Part shown: positions 33,282 to 43,360 of the stretch, in pieces
Position numbering within the stretch: the stretch's first letter is position 1
How the letters are laid out: every line of letters starts with the position of its first letter
Assembly (NCBI GenBank): GCA_958450325.1
Contig: OY288242.1
Location: forward strand, 66,665,562 to 66,729,561
Length of the DNA: 64,000 bases
Direction: 5' to 3'
Origin: Agrostemma githago
Lineage: Eukaryota; Streptophyta; Magnoliopsida; Caryophyllales; Caryophyllaceae
The notes under the pieces: model-generated
The model's input: the letters and a program-made list of their open reading frames with translations, nothing else
The model's database searches: none
Told to the model about the DNA's origin: nothing
Translations under genes and position numbers: made by a program

Positions 33282-34341
33282 TATATATTATATTATTATA
33301 TTATTAGAGTTAGGAAATTATTGGACTTTCCTATTATAATTATCTTAGACAACATATTATTAAATTGATATTCATCAATCATTCATCACTCACGTTATAT
33401 TACGTTAATCAATCAATCATTCATCACTCACGTTATATTACGTTACTTTCATTAGGAGAAGAAGAACCCTAGTTTGCTACTTTCATTAGGTGAAGAAGAA
33501 CCCTAGATTGCTAAAAGACAATTATGTGTAACTAATTATTTCTTCTCGGATCAAGGATTTGAAACTTTCTAGTTAATTGATTGTGAGACTTTTCTTAATC
33601 TCTATTTAATTATCTGAGTATTGTTTATTACTTGTGCTAATTAATTTTATGATTGTTGTCTGTTTAATCTTTTTGGCCAATTGATTATTTTAATCTTCAA
33701 TCTATTGCAATTCTTTGTGTTTGAATCCGTAATTTTTTAAATTCACTAGATAAAGTTGCAACCTTTAGACCTGATTATTTGTATGCGTTTCATCGTAATT
33801 GGGTAAAGGGAGGAATAACATATAATTCGAACCAATAACCGCGTGTGTTAAAGGTCGTTATTTCTATTGACTTGTTCATATCGTTTATGTTGTTATTGAA
33901 TTAAATCTAGAAGCGTGGATTAGGTTGTTCAATAATTAGGTTACTTAGTATCGCGTTTCGACCAAAGTAATATTATCTACGGAACAAATGCAACTCTTAG
34001 TTTCACAATAGAATACTCAATGACGATTAAATAAAGGTTAGTAGTCGATGATCAATTGTTTAACTAGTTAGTGGATTTTTTTTGAGTCGAGTCTCTTAAT
34101 TATCTAAATTCGTCATTATTAGTTATTTTACTTTCGTTATTTTAGTTATTAGACAAATCATCACGCACAAAGCCCCCTTTATTCTTGTAACGTCGTTTAT
34201 TTTTATTATTAGTTACACATTAGTTACATCGCCTTCCCTATGGATTCGACACCCGACTTACCTCTACTATACTATTAAAGGTAATAGGACTTAATTATTT
34301 GTCTTTGGGAGTAATACGACCTAGCTAGGCTCACCAATCTA
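33282..34341. other. AT-rich segment with short tandem duplications; possible LTR or leader remnant
   Basis: Two adjacent duplications stand out: CATTCATCACTCACGTTATA with ATTACGTTA occurs twice at 33,378-33,441, and TACTTTCATTAGG(A/T)GAAGA with AGAACCCTAG twice at 33,443-33,505. The end (34,225-34,290) reads TTCCCTATGGATTCGACACC then GACTTACC, a wording often met near LTR ends of plant gypsy elements. No partner LTR is visible, so this stays a guess. Confidence 0.3.
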
Positions 34342-35566
34342 TCTATACTATATAATAAAACAGAAACCAAAGCATGGTTTCTTGGCGCCAAAACGCACAT
34401 TCCTAAATCATCCCACTTTCCATATTAATCTATATCATATAAATATTATAAAATTTATTATAACCATTAATCTGATATAATACTCCATACGGTTTTTCTA
34501 ACGTGTGTCGAGTGGGCACATGTTAAGATGCTAATTAGAGAAAGAATTACAATGATCTTATCAAGAGAATTTGAAATACTAACTAATAATTACCATACTT
34601 GAATAACATCAATGAAATTCCTTCCATAATTAACATCTTAACGTGGCCCACTGGCACACGTTAGAAAAATCGTACTCCATATTAATCAAAGGTTTCATAT
34701 TAATAAGATATTTTTGGTAGGTACATCTCTTAAAACGTCAAAAACATAAATTTCTAATATTTTGACGGTAATATAATTTATCACGGGTTAAAACATTTGG
34801 AAACACCATAGATATAAATATGTTGACAAACAACTTATTATGTTAATTGCGATTTAAATTATTTTTGTACTAATAATCTAACATAGATAAAACATTGTCG
34901 AAAATGATTTTTATTTAATAGCTAGATTAGTAGCGTACAAAATTGAACAGATTAAAATAACATTGGACGGGTATATCAATAAGAATTTTTAAAAAAATGG
35001 ATATTAGTTATGAAGATTTTAGTATATATTTCATCTATCGATAGTATACTTAGTAATGAAAAAAACTTATTTGGAATATTTAAATTAGAACTTATTACAC
35101 CACTGCTATGATATTAGTATTGGAAAAAAAAAATTTTTTTATTAATTTACGAGATAACAATCACACTATCTTTTTAATGTTACACTTTAATTTTCCTTGA
35201 GCTGGTTTCAATTAGAGGTCTATTTTTTATTCGCAATTTCTTAAAATGTTTTTGATTATGATTTTCGTATCAAGTTAGTTCTACTAAAAGTAAATTTATC
35301 ATTATTTTATACTCCGTAAAACACAAGTTAAAAGACTAATTGCTCAACGAATAATCGTATCAAACATGCGAGATATGTGTATATCATGATAACAGTCAAA
35401 CATGTATCTTTACATTAATTTTTCCTGTGTGTATAATTCAAGTTGATTTTAATCGTATATTTATTCCATATAATAAATTATTTTTTCTTAAAGTAATATC
35501 CAAACGTGACTACCTACATAAGCCTTTTATATATACCCGTGCAACTTTGCACGGATATTAACCTAG
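34342..35566 (+). mobile_element. Non-autonomous Helitron, 1.2 kb
   Basis: The 5' end is TCTATACTATATAATAAAAC, preceded by A at 34,341. The 3' end is CTAG (35,563-35,566), followed by T at 35,567. Eight bases before CTAG lies a hairpin CCGTGCA-ACTT-TGCACGG (35,537-35,554), 7 bp with a 4-base loop. TC start, hairpin, CTRR end and insertion between A and T are the Helitron hallmarks. There is no Rep/helicase coding sequence. Confidence 0.92.
34489..34674. mobile_element. Small inverted-repeat element nested in the Helitron
   Basis: ACGGTTTTTCTAACGTGTG and the following GAGTGGGCACATGTTAAGAT are inverted at 34,626-34,674 with about 85% identity by eye. The arms are about 50 bp and the spacer about 90 bp. 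The superfamily is unclear; I could not settle a target duplication. Confidence 0.6.
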
Positions 35567-36185
35567 TATATGATATACAAAGTCATCTTAAGAATTTTGG
35601 AGGTCCAATTCCAGTTTTGAGTTTGAGTTCTTTTTATATACTTTTTTTTCCTCAACCAAAAAAGCGGAAGATAACACTTTTTAATTGTTACTAATTTTTT
35701 TCGATATCTCTACACATTTAGTTGTACTAAATAAAAAATTAGCAAGACTTGGTGTAATTTTTTTTATATTGCTCTGCCCATGTATGAGAATATAATCGAT
35801 AAAAATTGCAAAAAGATAAGTATATTTTTTCTATATTAAATCACAAGAAATAGGATTGCAACCTACAAGGATTGAATCCAGAATCTCTGAAGTGCAGAAA
35901 ACTCCATATGTATGCACATTCTCTCATACTTTGGTATATAGGGTAAATCCCCAGTAAGAGGATTATGAGGCCCAAAGTATCTGGAGACCCAGTTCCGTTG
36001 TTCACCCATAACCTCTTCTTCGTGGCCCTATACTCCGTATAGGTCAAGTAACAACTGTTGTCACATGGTAAAAGACAAAGCATTTGTTATTTTCTAGGCA
36101 TTTTGTTTTTGTATTATCTAACCGTATGTATATTATTTAATCTATTATATAATTTATACCTGATATACACATGACAAAGGAGTTA
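35567..36185. other. Unassigned AT-rich sequence
   Basis: No conserved coding motif. A moderately GC-rich patch at 35,850-36,080 has no match I can name. Confidence 0.4.
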
Positions 36186-36443
36186 CTCCCTCCGTTCAAA
36201 TCCAAAGATTACGTTTTCTTTTTCACACTTGCCGAAACACATTTTACACCATCAATATCTTTCGTTTTACATTAACAAAAGTTATAAAAAATCTATATTC
36301 TTAATCTACTCATAAAGACGAATCAAACAAAATCTCACGTGACTATATTTTCTCTTATAGATTGTCGAAAATATTAACAATTCTCTTGAGTTGGGAATAG
36401 TGTTCTAAAGGAAAGCGTACCTTTTGGATTTGAACGGAGGGAG
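36186..36443. mobile_element. TA-flanked MITE (Stowaway-like)
   Basis: The ends CTCCCTCCGTTCAAATCCAA and inverse TTGGATTTGAACGGAGGGAG are perfect, enclosing 258 bp, with TA at 36,184-36,185 and 36,444-36,445. Confidence 0.92.
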
Positions 36444-36495
36444 TACTAAACATGAATAGGTGTAGTACGTATATGAAAAGTTTCTCTCTATTAGT

Positions 36496-36655
36496 CCTCC
36501 CTCTCCATTATATTCCATTACTTTTGAAGAGTTTAGATTCGTTTTGTAACGATCCAACGGTTATCGATTTTGACGAGGTGGAGAGATATTAATAATTTTA
36601 TATTGTTGTATTAGAGGTAATGACAAGTAATGGAGAAAAAAAATAATGGAGAGGA
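36496..36655. mobile_element. Short inverted-repeat element
   Basis: CCTCCCTCTCCATTA and TTCCATTACTT are inverted as AGTAATGGAG and ATAATGGAGAGGATCC, giving an imperfect 160-bp inverted repeat. Likely a degenerate MITE. Confidence 0.5.
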
Positions 36656-37677
36656 TCCATACTCGTAGTATATCCACTTAGAAAGTGAGTGAGGGGAAGA
36701 GTAACATGGCTTGCATGTGCTTAGTGGCATAGTAGTACATCAGTACGTGATCTATGGCCACAATTCACTCGCGTAGATAAAATTAACTTACTGCTTATTA
36801 GCTTAGATGTCTGATGTGAGTGGGACAGAGAGATTTTTGCTGAGTTGGATGGCCACCGATTGCCTTCTCACTTTGTACTCTCTACTACTTCATGTCCATG
36901 GAACATGAGAGAGTTTGTAAGTTACCAACAGTAGACACCCCCACATTCACATATGTGGCTCATTCTACTGCCTTGTGTATGTTACAACTTACAACTACAT
37001 AGGCCAATTATTTTATGTACCTATCTTTTTATTAATTCCAATTTAGGGTCAGTTTTGGTTTCACTTTCTTCCTTTTACTTTTGGTCAAACACTCCAAAGG
37101 TGTAAGTACATAGGATTTCTTAATTAACGAGTGTTTGAAATGAAATATAATGGTTTGATTTATTTTAGTGTTTGGTTTCATAATCCTAAAATGGGGTTAG
37201 AAATTGATCTACTGAGGTCTAACTCGACTCCTAATCTATTTGGATCCGATATATGTGAATTATTAATGATTGAAAAATGAGCAATTACATTGGTATATTA
37301 TATTAAGTATCGACTAGTAGTCTTGCTTAAGATAGAATATCCGTCTTAAACTTTAAAACGGTTTAATTACTAGCACATGGTGTTAATAGAGACAAAATAT
37401 TTGGCATATCCAAGGCAATTTACCATGTGATTTGACATGTATTCGACCCGTCTTATGATTACGACGGATAGTGTCGTCACAAACAAGGATTTGTCATTAT
37501 GCAAGCTATACGCGTAATCAATAATCTCGAGAAACAAAGAATCGATATATACGATAAAGAAGGCTAGGTAATATAAAACTATAAAATATACACGGATAGA
37601 AGATGTGGTTGACATAATTATGATACCGAGATCATATTATAGAAGATAGTGTAGCCGATCACGATTTCGTGATCTTA
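36656..37677. other. Unassigned sequence upstream of the copia fragment
   Basis: AT-rich, no gene recognised. By position 37,370-37,677 could be the 3' flank or LTR of the copia fragment that follows on the minus strand, but no LTR border is evident. Confidence 0.35.
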
Positions 37678-37931
37678 TCATCCCCGCAATATGGACGGTG
37701 ATGATGAGAGTTCGATCTTGGGAATAAGCGTAGTAAACCGTGGACAAGGTGGGACTTTAGTGAGTAGGTCAGCGAGTTGGTAATCTTGGACTATAAGCAT
37801 GATGTTAAGAGAGCAGGATTGGACTCGTTCATGAACGAAGTGAAAAACGAGGGCTACTTGCTTTATTTTGGAATGAAACACGGGGTCGGCTGGCCCGTAG
37901 TTGTGTTGGGTCGATGTTCACAGTACATGTG
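37678..37931 (-). pseudogene. C-terminal RNase H fragment of a second copia element
   Basis: The minus strand encodes MFHSKIKQVALVFHFVHERV, then DYQLADLLTKVPPCPRF, the conserved close of copia RNase H (H-FHSR-K-H...QLADILTK). The copy is disrupted just upstream, at 37,931/37,932, by the 5' LTR of gypsy G1. The rest should lie beyond the G1 right end, outside the window. A frame problem near 37,880 shows it is also decayed. Confidence 0.75.
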
Positions 37932-38530
37932 TGTAGACACCCACATTTTGACCGCCAGGTGTCTATAGTAGTTCCCGCCAAACACCCGATGATGATCGAA
38001 CGCAAACGTGCTTTAATGAACTCGGATATGGGCTCGAAATCATGGGCATTTGGTTTAGGCTTTTTACGGAGTACAAATCTCACAAAACCAACCTCAAAAT
38101 CGGGCCCAGTGGATCATTTCGAGTCAAATAAGACTAATTTGGGTCAAATCCGACACCGGGGGCAAAACCGTCTTTCGGCGACCGAGTCAAAACCCGGTCA
38201 AAGATATTTTCGAGACACCCGAATCAGCCGTGACATCCCGTGAGTCCGGTTTGAGCTCAAACACTACAAAAATCAGCCTCAAAAAATATTAAACAATTCC
38301 GTTAAGGATAGAATTCGATCTCAAATAGGAATCCTATCCGAACACCCGATCAAACACTCGACCGAGCATCAAATACTCGGCCAAGCAGCCTTGTTCCAGC
38401 CAGATTTCGTGGCTTCCTCCCCAAGGAACGGAGTTCTCGTGCCTCTCGACTTCTTACATTTCCTATCCAAACCGGTATTTCTTGTCGTCCAAGCAAGAGT
38501 ACCACTTCGAGTATCAATCGAGGTCCTCAC

Positions 38531-38540
38531 CTATAAATAG
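38531..38540 (+). promoter_or_regulatory. TATA box of the G1 LTR
   Basis: CTATAAATAG sits about 600 bases into the LTR. The same box is at the matching place on the minus strand in the G2 LTRs (48,364-48,353 and 60,955-60,944) and the solo LTR (30,475-30,466). It marks the likely start of the retrotransposon transcript. Confidence 0.75.
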
Positions 38541-38562
38541 ACCTTCACATTCAACACAAAAA

Positions 38563-38632
38563 ACATCAGTCATCAGACATCAGACATCAGACATCAGACA
38601 TCAGACATCAGTTATCAGTTATCAGTTATCAA
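38563..38632 (+). repeat. 7-bp tandem repeat just after the G1 TATA box
   Basis: About seven ACATCAG or TCATCAG units followed by three TTATCAG units begin some 25 bases after the TATA box, where transcription would start. The G2 and solo LTRs lack it. Confidence 0.9.
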
Positions 38633-40212
38633 TCATCAATTATTCATATCATACAGCAAATTCATAGCATCCAAAAATAGCATCGAAATACCGATAAAAT
38701 AACCCGATGAATCCGACCCCAAAAAACCGGCCGAACCCGTCACCTCACACGTCCCAAACCGACACCCTAACTCATCCACATCGTCTCGACGCTCCCGTGC
38801 CTAAGCTACTTTCCGACGAGCCTCATTCAGAGAAAACAAAGCATGTAGGTTGAGGGTGTAAAATCAAACCCGATTCTTCCCTTTTTTCTTCCTTTCTCTC
38901 GTCCTTTTTCTTTTCTTTTCGTCAGCCGGTCCGTTTTTTTTAATATGGGTCGTTGTCGCATTTTTTTTTTATAATAGCGATATTACTAAATTATTTTCAT
39001 AAAATAAAACATTCTTAAAAATACGATATCGACTCTCTAGTCGAATATCGTATCAAAAGAATAACATCAAACCTGTTGATGCTAGAAAATCGTTATACGG
39101 TCTTAAAAACATATAACAACGATTTTCAACGCGGAGGGAGTCAAACATCGTTTTTTTTTATTTTACAAAGCGATTTTCAAACATTTAAACCTTTTCCAAA
39201 AATCATTCCGAATATTTGATATCGATTTCATAACCGAATATCGAATACGACGAATATGGAAAATATAAATCGAGTATAAACTAATCCATATTTGTACGCG
39301 ATTTATTAAAATTAACGACTTTCAAAAATGGACAAACCGGGACAGACACCCGTGCGAGTCGCGCCCCACCCAGGCGACTCGCGCGAGTGCCTGAAAACCG
39401 AGACCCTTTTTTTCTTTTTTTCGTCTTCTCTTCACCGTTTTTCTAACGCAAAACAGCGGTTTTCTCGGTATATTTTCAGATTTTGACAAATCTTTTTTTT
39501 TGACCTTGGTCAACACGTGTTAATCCATCACGTGTCATAATCCTTCTTCAAAATCATGCATATTATCGTACTTACATCTTAATTAATTTATAAACCGTTA
39601 CTAACTTGTTTGCTCGTGTTTGTAGCGATTTATTTTCATCTTTTGTTTTATTAGACTAAAACGAACTTCACATGCTAAATATAACTTTGACGTTATTAGT
39701 TTAAGATGCATTAAACGGCTTAGCAACCCATTTAATTTTTCTCACATGCTTAGGGAAAATAATGTTTGCATATCATTCCACTATCGAACTAACGCGTGTA
39801 CACCAAAAACGAACGATATCTTAGTAAAGGCCGCTAAGTGCGGGCGGGGTTGGGTGTTCTTTGTGAACTTCCCAACACGTACCCTCACCCCTTACTCAGA
39901 ACCGTGGTTTCCGGATGTCCGAATCCATTGGCAACGAGAGTCATTCAATACGCGATATCCGATAATGTCGGTATCGGTATCGTAATGCAAAGGGACGAAC
40001 CCAATAAACTCTGACATCGGAAATGGGTCGTATTTTGTACACGGCCCACTACGACATAGAGTGGGTTCGAACGGGCCCGAACTCCCACAAAGTTCGGTGG
40101 CGACTCCTACTTCGATTTAAATTTCAATTTGACCATCTCATATGGAGATTCATTCGCCTCCCCAAACCCACGCGTGGCCGTGTCGGGGTGGACCTATGTT
40201 ACGTCCACATTT

Positions 40213-40230
40213 TGGCGACTTCGCTGGGGA
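40213..40230 (+). other. Primer binding site of G1
   Basis: TGGCGACTTCGCTGGGGA begins three bases after the LTR end. G2 has TGGCAACTCCGCTGGGGA at the same place. TGG start and position mark it as the tRNA primer site. I do not assign the tRNA. Confidence 0.8.
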
Positions 40231-41278
40231 TTAATTGATGTGTCACTTACCATCGGCATCCTCAGGGTGAGACTCAAAAAGAAATCGTTCGATTAGTAAT
40301 GTACTCGTTTTAGTTCAATGGTTCATGCATAACCCAAATTTTTCCCGGGCCGGTTACATGTGACCGACGTCCCAATATACCACGGTGCATTCATAAAAGG
40401 GTGCACTAAAGACTTCGATGGCGGAACTCGCATGGGTTTCACGGCAGATTCTAAGACCAACTCGGCTTAGGAGGACCGTCCTGATTTGCGAGAAAGCTAT
40501 CGTCGTTGGTATAGACCCTTTTTCGACCGACCGAGACTTAGATTAAGAGCATACATGGTGTCATTATACTGTTTCCGTAACAACGTGTTACTTGATCTGT
40601 TTATCATCTTTTCAAAAACCGTCATTTTCAAAAACTTGCATCTTTTCAAACCTATCTATTTTTCAAAACCCGCAAAGCTACCAAATTTAGGACTTATGAT
40701 TTTGACTCAAAATAGCCTTTTTTAGCCGGTATGCTGTCCAAACTTTTCTAAAATCTCGAAATCTCGGCCTGCTAACATTTTTTCGATTTTCAAAAAAATC
40801 GGGCCATCCTATCCGACCTTGTTCGGTTTTCAAATCCAAGTTCCCTTTTCAAAGCCCCCTTCTTCTTAGGACTTCCCGTATTTAGCAGTGTCGGGTCTTG
40901 TCATAGGTTGTAAGAGTCTATACCGTCGAAACTCCGTCGATCATACATCACGGATTTCCTCCCTATCCCAGTCCGCCTTATTTGTCAAGGCACGGCACAC
41001 CTTCGTAGGACGAACTCCTGCAAAGGGAAGCCCGTTTACACATTCGAGTCCAAAGTTTGGGGAATTCTCACATGGATCTTCCTTCGAACGGGACTAGGCC
41101 CACTTTGCCAAATCCTAAGGAAGGTCCACCTTCCACGGGTCATCCGTCTAGAAGTCGGTTTTCGGTCTTTTTCTCGTCTAGTCTTTTCCTTGCTCGGGAT
41201 GTACTCTTTGATTCTAAGATCTGGGTCAGTTACTGATTACGCGGTGCCCTTACAGACAGGCCACCCCACACCCGAGCC
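40231..41278 (+). other. G1 untranslated leader
   Basis: About 1 kb between primer site and first gag ATG. It is collinear with the G2 leader (58,037-59,098), including the CATTTTCAAAA tracts and the CGTAGGACGAACTCCTGCAAA region. No conserved protein. Confidence 0.7.
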
Positions 41279-43360
41279 ATGACGAAAGAAGCCATTGAGG
41301 AGTTGACAGCTTCGTTGGCCCAGATCCAAACTCAATTGAGATAAATGAGGGAAGACCAGATTGCCATCGTCACTCAGGTAAGTGCCGCGGAACAAGGAAC
41401 CCCCAATGCTTCGATCGATGATGACGGACCTCTGGCCGCACTAGCCGGCGCAGTCCAAAAGCTGCAAGAACAGGTCCACTCGACCACCAGGAAGACCATC
41501 CTCACGGAAAATGCCCGTTCCTATTTGCCCCTGACCGATGAACTGCCCGCTAACCTCAACTTAACAGGCTTACCAATGTTTGACGGGACTGAAGACTCGG
41601 TACTCCATATCCGGGCCTTCAAGGATTTTATGGCTGTTAAGGGGGTCAAATCGACCATGTTCAAGCACCTTTATGCCTCCTCTCTAGAGAAGCACCCGAA
41701 AGCCTGGTACTACAGGCTTGACCCCAAGAAATACAAAACCTGGGACGATGTCGCAATGGAATTCGCGCGAAACTACGCGGATAATGCTGAGATCCAGACC
41801 ACTATGCGCACCCTGGAAATAATGGCCCAGGAACCTAAGGAAGGATTCACGAAATACCTTCAACGCTGGAGAGCTGAAAGCGTCAAACTGGTCGATAAGC
41901 CCAGTGAAAAAATGTTGGTTGAAGCCTTCGTCAAGAACCTCCTTCCCGCTTAGCGGATCCATCTCCGGTACGCCATCATACCTAGTTTCGCGGTCATGAC
42001 TTAGATGGGGACGAGAATCGAAGATGATCTAAGGTTGGAAAGCCTCACTAAGGCCTCCGCCAAGGGATACCAAGGGGCCAGCTCATCGACAAGCAAGCCC
42101 ACATCTACTGCTGCAACTCGTAGCATTTTTGATGAGGTAAACTTACTTGATACCCCGTCCAAGAAGAATACCACACTCCAGGTATTCACCGACATGGGCA
42201 CCACATATGCAAATGCCCTGCAGAGGCTATCGTCAAAAGGCCTGATCACCCCGATAGGCCCAACACCTGAGCTCCAGGTCGAGCGTCGCTCCAAGGCCTA
42301 CGACATCCAGGCATACCGTCAGTACCACCGTGGCAAGGGACACGATACCGAAAAATGCTGGAAGCTAAAATACCTTATCCAGGATCTCATCGAAAGTGGA
42401 AAGATCCCTTTGCCTGGAGGCAAGCCCAGCAACAAGGATAACCCGCTAGCCACTCACGACATCTTCTCAGGGGAAGTCATGGATTGTTCACATCTCATTT
42501 CTCCATTTGTCCCGCAAATAAACGGGATCTGGTGCGACGACGAGGATGATGTCTACCTCACTAAAGGGGAAGCCGTCCCCATCACTCTCGAGGAGATCCA
42601 GAAGGTTAAGTCCAAGGCCTTAGCCAATAGTCAAGCCCTCATCATCGCCGAGCCACCTAAAGTGGAGATAGCCTCGGAAGAGCCAACTACTGAAAAGGAT
42701 CTTGTAAAGCAGCTGAGCAAGACTCGAGTTGACCTCTCTATATGGCAACTTCTAGTTAGCTCACAAGAACATCGAGAGGCACTCACTAAGGCCCTCGATC
42801 AAGTCAAAATCGACTCCATGGCTACTCCAGCTGAAATGATAGCCACGGTTCTGCCCCACCTAAAGAGGAAAGCTAAAGAAGAAGGCCCACTTATTACCTT
42901 CTCCAATGCTGATCTACCACCATTTGGGCCAGCCCACAACATGGCCCTCTACATCACGGTGATCTGCCGTGGAAAGTACCTGCCCATGACCCTGATCGAC
43001 GACGGGTCCGCAGTCAATGTCCTTCCTTTAAGGACCGCCAAAGCCCTCGGCATCACCGAGACCGACTACATTCCCACAGCTCAAACCATTCAGGCTTTCG
43101 ACAGAAGTCCAAAGTCAGTAGCCGGGGCCATAAAACTTACTATCATAACAGGCCCGATAGAGAAGGAGCTGGAATTTCAAGTGATCGACGTAACTTCTTC
43201 CTTTAACCTTCTTTTAGGAAGACCTTGGATCCACGCGACCAGAGCTGTATCCTCCACCCTGCATCGGAAAATCAAGCTACCTTTGCACGACACCGTCATC
43301 ACTCTAGAAGCCACGCCTATACCTCGGGCCGCACCGATCTCTGAGGGTTCGACTTCGTAG
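41279..43360 (+). pseudogene. G1 gag-protease frame with three stops
   Basis: One reading frame runs from MTKEAIEELTASLAQIQ to the end of the protease, interrupted by stops at 41,342-41,344, 41,951-41,953 and 42,002-42,004. Gag shows LPANLNLTGLPMFDGTEDSV and WYYRLDPKKYKTWDDVA, typical of the retrotransposon gag domain, then a knuckle-like YHRGKGHDTEKCWKLKYLI near 42,325-42,390. The aspartic protease shows LIDDGSAVNVLPL near 43,000 and LLGRPWIHA near 43,220. The frame ends at a TAG at 43,358-43,360, and the next domain is in the -1 frame. Structural protein and polyprotein-cleaving enzyme are the family roles. This copy is inactive. Confidence 0.88.

Larger units (their letters stand above)
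37932..40209 (+). repeat. 5' LTR of G1 (2.28 kb)
   Basis: It begins TGTAGACACCCACATTTTGA and ends GGACCTATGTTACGTCCACA. It is the inverse orientation of the G2 and solo LTRs, with clear but lower similarity than those show to each other. Confidence 0.93.
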
